In this document: piece after piece, positions 1 to 7,985 of the stretch
Layout of the letters: every line of letters starts with the position of its first letter
Numbering within the stretch: the stretch's first letter is position 1
Assembly: GCF_025685565.1 (NCBI RefSeq)
Contig: NZ_JAGSYE010000001.1
Location: 1,550,001 to 1,614,000, forward strand
Length of the DNA: 64,000 nucleotides
Source of the DNA: Granulicella aggregans
GTDB lineage: Bacteria > Acidobacteriota > Terriglobia > Terriglobales > Acidobacteriaceae
Reading direction: 5' to 3'
Made by a program: the position numbers and the translations under genes
The notes under the pieces: generated by a model
The model's database searches: none
What the model was told of the DNA's origin: nothing
What the model saw: the letters and a program-made list of their open reading frames with translations, nothing else

Positions 1-778
1 GCTTGTGGCTGTCGTGAACAGCGCCTTTGCGCGGCTCTATGAGGCGAGAAACGCGAGCGTCAACGACTTCTCGATCAGTATGGGGACGAGTACGGGAGGG
101 CCTTCACGAGCTTTCAAGATCGTTGGAGTGATCGACGAATTTCACCAGGTTGGAGTGGCGGAGGCCGCTGCCCCGGAGATCGATTTGAACGCCGCGCAGA
201 TGAAGCCTACAGATGGCTTCTACCAGTCGACGTTGAAGGCCCATGCCGAGTTGATGCTGCGCTCTTCACGCGACGCCAAGAGCATGGAGCCGGAGTTGCA
301 TCACGTGATGCAGGAGTTCAATCCCGACCTTGCCGACGCGGAGATTCGCACGATGGACCAGATCGTTGAAGATGCGATGGGGTCGCAGATTCTGGCGGCG
401 CATCTGCTGGAGGCGCTCGGTGGGCTTGCGCTGATCGTCGCGCTGGCGGGGCTGTACAGCTTGCTAGCTTATTTGGTGACGCTGCGAACGCGGGAGCTTG
501 GGTTGCGGCTGGCTCTGGGAGCGCAGAGGGAGGACATCCTTTCGCTGGTGTTGCGTGGGGCGGGAGTTCTTCTCGTTGCGGGGACGTTGGCGGGTGTAGG
601 CATCAGTCTGCTGGCGGTTCGGATGCTGCATAGCTTTTTGTTTGGCGTTAAGGAGTATGACTTGGTGTCGTTGGTTGGGGCACCGGTGTTGTTGCTGGTG
701 GTGGGGACGTTTGCGGCTTGGTTGCCGGCACGGAGGGCTTCGCGGTTGGAGCCGATGGAAGCTTTAAGGACGGAGTGA
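1..778 (+). CDS. ABC transporter permease, MacB/FtsX type, C-terminal part
   Basis: This is the 3' part of a MacB-like permease of the acidobacterial duplicated orphan permease type. The reading frame is open to the left edge (from base 2). A GTG at 5 is probably internal, because the region it opens (AVVNSAFARLY) matches the middle of such permeases, just before the second periplasmic domain. About 130 residues of periplasmic domain are followed by three hydrophobic segments (roughly residues 133-155, 180-205 and 220-245 of the visible part) forming an FtsX domain, and the end ARRASRLEPMEALRTE is typical. In this family the protein works with an ABC ATPase and TolC to move substrates across the envelope. 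A second, complete permease follows after about 108 bp. The substrate cannot be told. Confidence 0.88.
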   Translation, partial: LVAVVNSAFARLYEARNASVNDFSISMGTSTGGPSRAFKIVGVIDEFHQVGVAEAAAPEIDLNAAQMKPTDGFYQSTLKAHAELMLRSSRDAKSMEPELHHVMQEFNPDLADAEIRTMDQIVEDAMGSQILAAHLLEALGGLALIVALAGLYSLLAYLVTLRTRELGLRLALGAQREDILSLVLRGAGVLLVAGTLAGVGISLLAVRMLHSFLFGVKEYDLVSLVGAPVLLLVVGTFAAWLPARRASRLEPMEALRTE

Positions 779-786
779 AAGTTTAC

Positions 787-830
787 GTCCCACCCATCGC
801 GATGAGAATGCGATGGATGGGGCACCCGGA
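787..830 (+). repeat. Palindromic intergenic repeat R1, copy 1
   Basis: This 44-bp element lies between the two permease genes. It matches 14894-14937 at 43 of 44 positions, in the same orientation. Its core is an imperfect inverted repeat in which CCATCGC and GCGATGG flank a short loop. It has no coding capacity and sits in the untranslated gap of an operon. Confidence 0.8.
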
Positions 831-886
831 ATGACTGGTAGTCGAACAAAGACATTTTTGGAGATACGGCACTCTTGGAGTTACAA

Positions 887-3349
887 ATGTTCACACTGAT
901 TCAGGACGTTCGGTTCGCGTTTCGGCAGCTTCGCAAGAGCATGGGATTTACTCTGATGGCGGTGCTGACGCTGGCGCTGGGCATCGGCTCCGCGACCGCA
1001 GTATTTTCGCTGGTGGATGCGGTGCTGCTGAAGCCGCTGCCGTTCGCGCATCCCGACCGCATTATGGCGCTGGATACGCTCTCGCCGTCGCGCGGAGGCA
1101 CCGCTCCGGCGACCATGCCGAACGAGACTTCCTTTCCGAACTTCGAGGACTGGCGGGCGAGGGCCAGAAGTTTTGAGAGCATGGCGTCGTGGCAAGGCAA
1201 CTCCTTCACGCTCACCCTGGACAACTCCCCCGCGAAACGGATCGACGGCATGACTGTTTCGTCGGACTTCTTTCGCGTCCTTGGAGTCGGCCCCGCGCTC
1301 GGCCGTACCTTCACCCGCTCCGAGGAAGGCGCGGGCAATCGTTCCGTCCTTATCAGTCACGGTCTCTGGCAGTCCGCATTCGGCGCGAACCCGGCGGCAA
1401 TCGGCCAGACCATTCATCTTAGCTATCAGAGCTACACCATCATCGGTGTGCTGCCCGCGTCCTTCCAGTTTCCGAACGCACCGGACGCGCAGGTGTGGAC
1501 GACGCCCGCCATCGAGCACGAGGGCAGGAACCCCTCCGCGAAGCAGCGCGGCTGGAACCAGCTTCAGGTGATCGGGCGACTCGCTCCCGGCGTCTCGCGC
1601 ACCCAGGCCAAGGCGGAGATGGACACGATCCAAGGCTCGCTCGCGGCCCGTTATCTCGACGACAAGACCGAGACGGCAGTCAGCGTCACACCGGCGCTCG
1701 AAGACCTGGTCGGCGCGGTGCGGAGACCGTTGAACATCCTGTTTGCGTGCGTCTGCTTCCTGCTGCTGATCGCCTGCGCGAACGTGGCCGGACTCCTGCT
1801 TACGCGCACCGCAGCGCGGCGTTCGGAGCTGGCTCTGCGCTCGGCGCTGGGCGCGACTCGGCCGCAGATCGTTCGCCAGCTTCTCATCGAATCGCTCACG
1901 ATCTCGCTCCTCGGTGGTGCCGTTGGATTTTCGCTCGCGGCCTTCGTACTTCATATTGCGCCCAGCGTGCTTCCCGCCGATCTTCCGCGGCTGCACGAGC
2001 TTTCGCTCGATTCGCGTGTCTTCCTTTTCTCGCTTGCGGCATCGCTGGCGACCGGACTGCTGTTCGGTGTGCTTCCCGCGTGGCGGTCGTCGCGGCTCGA
2101 CCCCGCGCTGGCGCTTAAGGACACGACCCGTTCGAGCACGGCCAGCCGCAGCCAGAACCGGTTGCACAGTGCGCTCGTAATCGGCGAGACGGCGCTTGGC
2201 CTGGTCCTGCTCATCGGTGCCGGCCTGTTGATTCGCAGCTTTGACAAGCTGCTTAACGTCAACCCAGGCTTCAACCAGACGCACCTGATCACCTTCCGTG
2301 TGGGTATGTCGCCCAAGCTGTTCCAGGACGAGAGGGCGCTGCAACTGATCCAGCAGTTGCAATCGCGGCTGGCCGCGTTGCCCGGTGTTCAGCAGGCAAC
2401 CTACGCGTATCCTCTGCCGCTCACCGGCGGCGACATGAGTATCACCTTCACCATCGTGGGCAGGCCCAACCCTCCGGGAGAAGATCCCAGCGCACGCGCC
2501 AGCGTCGTGGCATCCAATTTCTTCAGGTCGCTGGAGATGCCGCTGCGCCGCGGCCGCTTCTTTACCGCTGCGGAGGACCGGCCCGGCAGCCCTCCCGTCG
2601 TCATCGTCAACCAGGCCTTTGCCGACCGCTTCTTTCCTGGCGAAGACGCGGTGGGCAAGCGCATCACGTCCGGCCTCGCTCCCGCCGTTCCGGGCGATCC
2701 GGACGGCCCCGGCCAGCCGCAGGAGATCGTCGGCATCGTCGGGAACGTAGTTCGCGCAAGCCTGGCCGAAGCGCCCATCCCGGAGTACTTTGTGCCGTTC
2801 GCGCAGGCTTCGATTGGGCAGCCGACCTTCGCGCTTCGTGTGGCGGGCGACCCTGGCAGTTATATCGACACAGTGCGTTCCCAGGTGGCACAGATGGACC
2901 CGACGCTTCCGGTCTACGCTGTCCGGACCAACCTGTTAGCTCGCAGCACGGCGCAGCAGAGGTTTCAGACGATCCTGATCTCGGCGTTCGCGGGGATTGC
3001 GCTGGTGCTCTCGGCGATTGGTTTGTATGCGGTGCTGAGCTACATGGTCGTGCAGCGGGCGATGGAGCTTGGGCTGCGGATCGCGCTGGGAGCGCAGCGG
3101 GGCAACGTGCTCTCTCTGATTCTGCGGCGCGGAATGCTGCTGGCGGTGGCGGGGCTGGTGGTGGGGCTGGGGGCTTCGTTTGCGCTGACGCGGTATATGG
3201 CTACGCTGCTGTTTGCGACGAAGGCGCTCGATGCGGTTACGTTTACGGGGATGACGGTGTTGTTGTTTGGTGTTTCGGTGGTTGCTTGCGTCGTGCCGGC
3301 TTATCGGGCTTCGCGATTGGATCCGATGGAGACGCTGCGGTCGCAGTGA
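887..3349 (+). CDS. ABC transporter permease, MacB/FtsX type (complete)
   Basis: This 820-residue permease has the duplicated architecture: an N-terminal helix after MFTLIQDVRFAFRQL, a periplasmic MacB-type core domain, an FtsX domain of about three helices, then a second periplasmic domain and a second FtsX domain ending ASRLDPMETLRSQ. Ordinary MacB or LolC proteins are about half this size, so this is the fused double form common in Acidobacteria. The ATG at 887 is chosen because GGAG lies six bases upstream; an in-frame TTG at 875 has no such signal. It is probably co-transcribed with the neighbouring permease, the ATPase at 3533 and the TolC protein at 4225. A membrane-fusion protein is not in view and may lie left of the window. 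Confidence 0.92.
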   Translation: MFTLIQDVRFAFRQLRKSMGFTLMAVLTLALGIGSATAVFSLVDAVLLKPLPFAHPDRIMALDTLSPSRGGTAPATMPNETSFPNFEDWRARARSFESMASWQGNSFTLTLDNSPAKRIDGMTVSSDFFRVLGVGPALGRTFTRSEEGAGNRSVLISHGLWQSAFGANPAAIGQTIHLSYQSYTIIGVLPASFQFPNAPDAQVWTTPAIEHEGRNPSAKQRGWNQLQVIGRLAPGVSRTQAKAEMDTIQGSLAARYLDDKTETAVSVTPALEDLVGAVRRPLNILFACVCFLLLIACANVAGLLLTRTAARRSELALRSALGATRPQIVRQLLIESLTISLLGGAVGFSLAAFVLHIAPSVLPADLPRLHELSLDSRVFLFSLAASLATGLLFGVLPAWRSSRLDPALALKDTTRSSTASRSQNRLHSALVIGETALGLVLLIGAGLLIRSFDKLLNVNPGFNQTHLITFRVGMSPKLFQDERALQLIQQLQSRLAALPGVQQATYAYPLPLTGGDMSITFTIVGRPNPPGEDPSARASVVASNFFRSLEMPLRRGRFFTAAEDRPGSPPVVIVNQAFADRFFPGEDAVGKRITSGLAPAVPGDPDGPGQPQEIVGIVGNVVRASLAEAPIPEYFVPFAQASIGQPTFALRVAGDPGSYIDTVRSQVAQMDPTLPVYAVRTNLLARSTAQQRFQTILISAFAGIALVLSAIGLYAVLSYMVVQRAMELGLRIALGAQRGNVLSLILRRGMLLAVAGLVVGLGASFALTRYMATLLFATKALDAVTFTGMTVLLFGVSVVACVVPAYRASRLDPMETLRSQ

Positions 3350-3363
3350 GGAGTTCGAAGACG

Positions 3364-3434
3364 TACCTCAGCGGCTAAAGCCGCTTGGCTACGGAGACGG
3401 TTATGGCACGGCTGAAGCCCTGCCATTAAGCAAA
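3364..3434 (+). repeat. REP-like double-hairpin repeat R3, copy 1
   Basis: The element holds two neighbouring hairpins: a perfect GCGGCT-aa-AGCCGC (3371-3384) and a nearly perfect GGCACGGC/GCCCTGCC (3405-3424). The same arrangement occurs at 9404-9476 and, reversed, at 53333-53407. It lies between the permease and its ATPase gene, so it is probably transcribed within the operon. Confidence 0.82.
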
Positions 3435-3450
3435 CCTGCCATTAAGCAAA
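3419..3450 (+). repeat. 16-bp tandem duplication at the edge of repeat R3
   Basis: The 16-mer CCTGCCATTAAGCAAA occurs twice head to tail (3419-3434 and 3435-3450). The first copy is the right end of the R3 element, so the duplication looks like slippage or imperfect repair at the repeat boundary. Confidence 0.85.
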
Positions 3451-3532
3451 ACAGTGAGGCTCGCAAGATGTCGTTAGCTAACGAGACCCTGATGGTTATC
3501 GAGACAGAGTTAGTGGGAGTAAAGGGAACGAA

Positions 3533-4222
3533 ATGATTGAACTGAAGAATCTTGAGCGGATTTACAAGACGGGGAACACGGAGAACTTCATCCTTCGGCG
3601 GATCAACCTGACGATTCGCGAAGGTGAGTTTGTGACTGTGATGGGGCCAAGCGGGGCGGGGAAGTCTTCGCTGCTGAATATCCTGGCGATGCTCGATGAC
3701 TCGTGGAAGGGCGAGTTCTTTTTCAAGGACCTTGCGGTGCACGCGATGAACCGCAAGCAGAGGGCGGATCTCGCGCGGAAGCAGATTGGGATGGTGTTTC
3801 AGAGCTATCACCTGCTGGATGACCTGACGGTGGCGGAGAACATCGACCTGCCGCTCTCGTACAAGGACATCTCGCGTTCGGACCGGCAGTCTCTTGTGGC
3901 GGACACTCTGGACAAGTTTCAGATCGTGGGCAAGAAGGACCTGTTTCCTTCTCAGCTTTCTGGCGGGCAGCAGCAACTTGTGGGCATAGCGCGAGCGGTG
4001 ATTCATAAGCCTGCGTTGTTGCTGGCCGATGAGCCGACGGGGAATCTGCACTCGGCGCAGGCGGCGGAGATTATGGAGCTCTTTCGCGGACTCAATGACG
4101 AGGGCACGACGATCGTGCAGGTGACGCACTCGGACTTGAATGCGACTTATGGGACAAGAACGATCGAGCTTCGGGATGGCTGGTTGACGATGGACACAGG
4201 GAATGCGGAAGTGAAGGGCTAG
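3533..4222 (+). CDS. ABC transporter ATP-binding protein (MacB/LolD family)
   Basis: This 229-residue cytoplasmic ATPase would energise the permeases encoded upstream. Walker A is GPSGAGKSS (about residues 38-46), the Q-loop lies in VFQSYHLLDD, the signature is LSGGQQQ, and Walker B with the catalytic Glu is LLLADEPTGNL, followed by the H-loop His in VTHSD. Length and motifs fit the LolD/MacB group of single-domain ATPases. The signature reads LSGGQQQLVGIARA rather than the more usual LSGGQQQRVAIARA. Start ATG 3533 follows a purine-rich stretch. The TolC-like gene begins only two bases after the stop, which supports one operon. Confidence 0.95.
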   Translation: MIELKNLERIYKTGNTENFILRRINLTIREGEFVTVMGPSGAGKSSLLNILAMLDDSWKGEFFFKDLAVHAMNRKQRADLARKQIGMVFQSYHLLDDLTVAENIDLPLSYKDISRSDRQSLVADTLDKFQIVGKKDLFPSQLSGGQQQLVGIARAVIHKPALLLADEPTGNLHSAQAAEIMELFRGLNDEGTTIVQVTHSDLNATYGTRTIELRDGWLTMDTGNAEVKG

Positions 4223-4224
4223 GG

Positions 4225-6231
4225 ATGGTTGAGACGATGAGAGAGTTTGGGATGAGCGGCGGTGTGATGAATGTGGCGCAAAGGGTGCCAATGCGGCGAT
4301 TCTTCGCTGCGCTCAGAATGACGGCGGCTTTGGGAGTTGTGGCTACGCTTGCGGTTGTGCCGGTGATGGGTTATGCGCAGGCCAATGCTCCGGTCGGCAC
4401 TCAGGCCAATTTTCCGGTGAATGCGCCGCGCCCGACGCTGCGGCTGGATGTGCCGCATTCTTACAATCCGATCGATGCGTATCGGCCGGCGACCGTGCCG
4501 CTGCCAGACCTTGCGAACTCCGCGCGGATCGATGCGCTGGTGCATGACGGCGTGCTGGAGCTTTCGCTAACGGATGCAATTGCCTTGGCACTCGAGAACA
4601 ATCTTGACCTTGCGATTGCCCGATACAACATTCCGATTGCGCAGGCCGACGTGCTGCGGACCAAGGCTGGCGGCGTGTTTCGCGGTGTCAATACGGGCGT
4701 AGTGCAGAACACGCCGGGCGGCGGCGTTGGAGGCTTTGGGTCGGGTGGTTCGGGCGCGGGTGCGGGTGGAACGTCGGGTGGCGCGGGTGGTGCGGGTGCG
4801 GGAGCTTCGGGACTTGTGCAGTCGACGCTCGGCACGGGGTCGGCAGTGTCTTCGTACGACCCGGCGATCACGGGAAACATTAACTACAGCGACGTCGCCC
4901 AGCCGCTCTCGAATACGACGGTGTATGGCGTGCAGGCCCTGAAGTCGATCACGTATACGGGGAACTTTGGATACTACGAGGCGTTTCCAACCGGGACGTT
5001 GTTCCAGGCGCAGTTCTACAACCAGCGGAATACGAACAACAGCCCGTTTACCTATCTGAAGCCGGAGCTGGATGCGTCGTATACGCTGACGTTCCAGCAG
5101 CAGTTGCTGGCGGGGTTTGGGCTGGGGCCAAATCTACGTTACCTGCGGATTGCGCGGAACAATCAGAAGATCTCGGATGCTGCCTTCTCGTTGCAGGTGA
5201 TCACGACGGTCACGCAGATCGCGAATATGTACTGGGATCTGGTAGCGGCGTATGAGGATGAGCAGGTGAAGTCTCGGTCGCTGGAGTTTGCGAACCAGAC
5301 TTTGACGAGTGGGCGAAAGCAATTGGAGCTGCAGGCGATTCCTGCGATGGATGTGATGAAGGATGAGGCCGAGGTTGCCAATCGCGAACAGGACGTGAGC
5401 ATCGCGAAGAGCACGCTGAAGTTTCAGGAGCTGCTGATCAAGAACGCGCTTACGAAGAACCTCGACGACCCGATTCTGGAGGCGATGCCGGTGAAGCCGG
5501 TGAACGTTTCGACCGACGATGGGACGACCGCACCGGCGGGCGCTGCTACGGAGGACATCGTGGCGCAGGCACTGGCGCATCGCGTGGAGGTGGCGATCTC
5601 GGGGATCGACCTGCAGAACCGAGACATCAGCAGAAAGGCCGCGAACAATAATCTGCTGCCATCGCTGGCCCTGGTGGGGCAGTATGGCGGTGCGGGGCTG
5701 GCGGGCCTCGGGAATCCGAGCGCAGGGGTGAGTTCGAACGCTCCGCTTGGATTTGGCGGAGCGTTGAACAATGCGTTCAATAATTCGTCACCGGACTATT
5801 ACGTTGGCTTCCAGATGAACATTCCGATTCGCAATCGGATTGCGAAGTCGGACCAGTATCGTTCGGAGCTGGAGTCGCGTCAGGCGGACCTGCGGCAGCA
5901 GCAGTTGAAAAAGCAGATCCGCATCGAAGTGCGCAACGCGCAGTATGCGCTGGACCAGAGCGTGGCTCGGGTGGTTGCGGCGGGCAAGGCGCGGGAGCTG
6001 GCGCAGAAGACGTTTGAGATTACGTCGAAAGAGCAGCAGCTTGGGGCGGGATCGGCGTTTCAGACGTTGACGAGCCGGAAGGACCTGGCCACGGCGGAGT
6101 CGGCGCTGCTGGCGGCAAGGACGGCATATCAGAAGGCGAAGATCGAGCTGCAGCGGTCGGTGGGGACAACGCTTGAGGAGAATTCGATTTCGGTAGAATC
6201 GGCGAGGAATGGAAGTTCGCAAGGACGCTAA
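4225..6231 (+). CDS. TolC-family outer-membrane efflux protein
   Basis: This is the outer-membrane channel expected for the pump encoded just upstream. It has an N-terminal hydrophobic segment ending near GYAQA (probable signal peptide). The family hallmark LSLTDAIALALENNLDLAIARYN opens the first coiled-coil repeat, and two outer-membrane efflux domains follow. A Gly-rich low-complexity insert (about residues 163-193) lies near the front, and long alpha-helical stretches occur in the second half. At up to 668 residues it is longer than E. coli TolC, mostly because of the insert and N-terminus. The start is uncertain: ATG 4225, 4237, 4252, 4267, 4291 and 4318 are all in frame and none has a strong ribosome site. 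The part reading RFFAALRMT resembles translated intergenic repeat, so the true start may be 4291 or 4318. Confidence 0.9.
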   Translation: MVETMREFGMSGGVMNVAQRVPMRRFFAALRMTAALGVVATLAVVPVMGYAQANAPVGTQANFPVNAPRPTLRLDVPHSYNPIDAYRPATVPLPDLANSARIDALVHDGVLELSLTDAIALALENNLDLAIARYNIPIAQADVLRTKAGGVFRGVNTGVVQNTPGGGVGGFGSGGSGAGAGGTSGGAGGAGAGASGLVQSTLGTGSAVSSYDPAITGNINYSDVAQPLSNTTVYGVQALKSITYTGNFGYYEAFPTGTLFQAQFYNQRNTNNSPFTYLKPELDASYTLTFQQQLLAGFGLGPNLRYLRIARNNQKISDAAFSLQVITTVTQIANMYWDLVAAYEDEQVKSRSLEFANQTLTSGRKQLELQAIPAMDVMKDEAEVANREQDVSIAKSTLKFQELLIKNALTKNLDDPILEAMPVKPVNVSTDDGTTAPAGAATEDIVAQALAHRVEVAISGIDLQNRDISRKAANNNLLPSLALVGQYGGAGLAGLGNPSAGVSSNAPLGFGGALNNAFNNSSPDYYVGFQMNIPIRNRIAKSDQYRSELESRQADLRQQQLKKQIRIEVRNAQYALDQSVARVVAAGKARELAQKTFEITSKEQQLGAGSAFQTLTSRKDLATAESALLAARTAYQKAKIELQRSVGTTLEENSISVESARNGSSQGR

Positions 6232-6290
6232 AGACCCGCTGCGCGCGGGGCGGTCACTTCGTGACGCGTGTTGGGCTTCGCTCGGGCCGG

Positions 6291-6328
6291 CCGTTGGTCG
6301 GGACGGAAATATTTATGCCGACCAACGG
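6291..6328. repeat. Perfect 11-bp inverted repeat in the tolC-regulator gap
   Basis: CCGTTGGTCGG (6291-6301) and CCGACCAACGG (6318-6328) form a perfect 11-bp stem around a 16-base AT-rich loop. The whole 162-bp gap (6232-6393) is GC-rich and holds other short complementary pairs. There is no T-run after the stem, so it is not a standard terminator. Confidence 0.75.
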
Positions 6329-6393
6329 GAGTGCCACGCGAGGCGTTAGAAAGGCGCGTGAGCGCCCCGGCAGGACATGTTTAGAAAGGTCTT

Positions 6394-7767
6394 ATGACCG
6401 GAGTTTCAAGTAATAAGTGCCGTCTGTTGGTGGCGGACGATCAGCCGCAGATTCTTGAAGCGCTTGAGCTCTTGCTCGAGCCTGAAGGGTTCGAACTGCT
6501 GACGGCGCATAGTCCGGCGGCGGTGCTGGAGCTTTTGTCGCACGAACAGGTCGATGGGGTTTTGATCGACCTGAACTACACGCGGGATACGACCTCCGGT
6601 CGCGAGGGGCTCGACCTGATTGCGGCGATTCAGGAGCGCGATTCGCAACTGCCGATCATCGTGATGACGGCGTGGGCGAACATCGACCTGGCGGTGGAGG
6701 CGATGCGGCGTGGCGCGCGGGACTTCATCCAGAAGCCCTGGGACAACGCGCGCGTGCTGACCGTGGTGCGGACTCAGCTTGAGCTGTATGCGGCGCAAAA
6801 GCGGGCGCAGTGGCTGGAGGCGGAGAACCGTATCTTGAGGGCTGAGGGTGCGCCGGAGTTTATTGCTACGGCGGCGGCGATGCGGCCTGTGGTGGAGCTG
6901 CTGGCGCGGATTGGGCCTTCGGGTGCGAACGTGCTGGTGACCGGTGAGCATGGGACGGGTAAGGAAGTGGTGGCGCAGACGCTGCATCGGCTGTCGCCAC
7001 GAGCGCACCGGCAGCTTGTCGCCGTGAACACTGGCGCCCTACCGGAGGGGACGTTCGAGAGCGAAATATTCGGGCATGTAAAGGGCGCGTTTACCGATGC
7101 GCGGACCGACCGCATTGGGCGGTTCGAGCTGGCGAATGGATCGACGCTGTTTCTCGATGAGATTGCCAATATCCCGCTGCGGCAGCAGGCGAAGCTGCTG
7201 CGGGTGCTGGAGACGGGCGAGTTGGAGCGGGTGGGGTCTTCGACGACGCGCAAGGTGGATGTGCGGATGATCTCGGCGACGAATGCCGATCTGCGGGCGG
7301 AGTCGGAAGCGGGGACGTTTCGCAGCGATCTCTATTTTCGATTGAACACAGTGGAGATTCATGTGCCTCCGCTGCGCGAGCGGCGTGAGGACATTCCAGC
7401 ATTGGCGGCGCACTTTCTATCGCGGTATGCGGCGCGGTATCGTCGCTCGGTGGAGGGGTTTGAGCCGACGGCGTTGCAGATGGTGATGAGCTATGGCTGG
7501 CCGGGCAATGTGCGCGAGCTGGACCACACGATGGAGCGCGCGGTGCTGATGGCGCGGGGCAGCCGGATTGAGCTGGCGGACCTCGGGCTGCAGACTGCCA
7601 AGGTGGCGTCGTCGCAGGGACTGGATGAGATGTCGCTGGAGCAGGTGGAGGCGGTGCTGATCCGCAAGGCGCTGGCGCGGAGCCAGGGCAATGTAAGTCA
7701 TGCGGCAGATGCTCTGGGGCTGAGCCGGGGAGCGTTGTATCGGCGGATTGAGAAGTATGGGATTTGA
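6394..7767 (+). CDS. Sigma-54-dependent response regulator, NtrC family
   Basis: This 457-residue regulator has three domains. The receiver (about 11-125) has acidic pocket D15/D16, phospho-acceptor D59 in VLIDL and K114 in QKPW. The AAA+ domain (about 155-385) has Walker A GEHGTGKE (184-191), the sigma-54 contact loop GAFTDA (231-236) and Walker B LFLDE (252-256). A Fis-type helix-turn-helix forms the end (about 425-457, NVSHAADALGLSRGALYRR). It should activate sigma-54 promoters when phosphorylated by the kinase encoded next. ATG 6394 follows AGAAAGG. Its place behind the efflux genes suggests it controls them, which is inference. Confidence 0.95.
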   Translation: MTGVSSNKCRLLVADDQPQILEALELLLEPEGFELLTAHSPAAVLELLSHEQVDGVLIDLNYTRDTTSGREGLDLIAAIQERDSQLPIIVMTAWANIDLAVEAMRRGARDFIQKPWDNARVLTVVRTQLELYAAQKRAQWLEAENRILRAEGAPEFIATAAAMRPVVELLARIGPSGANVLVTGEHGTGKEVVAQTLHRLSPRAHRQLVAVNTGALPEGTFESEIFGHVKGAFTDARTDRIGRFELANGSTLFLDEIANIPLRQQAKLLRVLETGELERVGSSTTRKVDVRMISATNADLRAESEAGTFRSDLYFRLNTVEIHVPPLRERREDIPALAAHFLSRYAARYRRSVEGFEPTALQMVMSYGWPGNVRELDHTMERAVLMARGSRIELADLGLQTAKVASSQGLDEMSLEQVEAVLIRKALARSQGNVSHAADALGLSRGALYRRIEKYGI

Positions 7768-7794
7768 GATCGCCGCGCCTGAGCTTTGTTGGAA

Positions 7795-7891
7795 GAAAGG
7801 TCCGAGCGGTTGTGGTTGTACGAACGGTATCGGGGTCCTTCGACTTCGGCAATCGCGAGCAAGCTGCGAGTGCCTTCGCTCAGGATGACGG
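7795..7891 (+). repeat. Stem-loop repeat R2, copy 1
   Basis: This is an element of about 97 bp between the response regulator and its kinase. It shares with 11513-11610 and 14751-14847 an opening GAAAG..CGAGCGG, the block GGTCCTTCGACT, a central stem-loop and the closing CGCTCAGGATGACG. In this copy the stem arms are 7848-7856 and 7866-7874 with one mismatch. Confidence 0.85.
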
Positions 7892-7985
7892 GATTTACAC
7901 TCTTGAACGAACTTCAATCTGAAGAAGCGAAGCAGCGGGCGGCAATATCTCTGACATAGTTCCCAACTCGCAGCAGCGGCGGCGA

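Noticed and set aside
881..2362. Long minus-strand open frame of 493 codons inside the second permease gene
   Set aside because: It is Arg/Gln/Glu-rich as expected from the antisense of a high-GC gene, has no family features, and overlaps a well-supported permease.
3468..3535. 22-codon frame (MSLANETLMVIETELVGVKGTK, shown only as its ends MSLAN and VKGTK here) overlapping the ATPase start
   Set aside because: A leader peptide is conceivable because it ends at the ATPase start, but there is no independent evidence and such short frames are common.
6322..6336. Sigma-54-like -24/-12 pattern (TGGCAC-N5-TTGG) on the minus strand between tolC and the NtrC-type regulator
   Set aside because: The -12 element has GG instead of GC and the site points back into tolC on the wrong strand; it overlaps the 11-bp inverted repeat and is probably chance.
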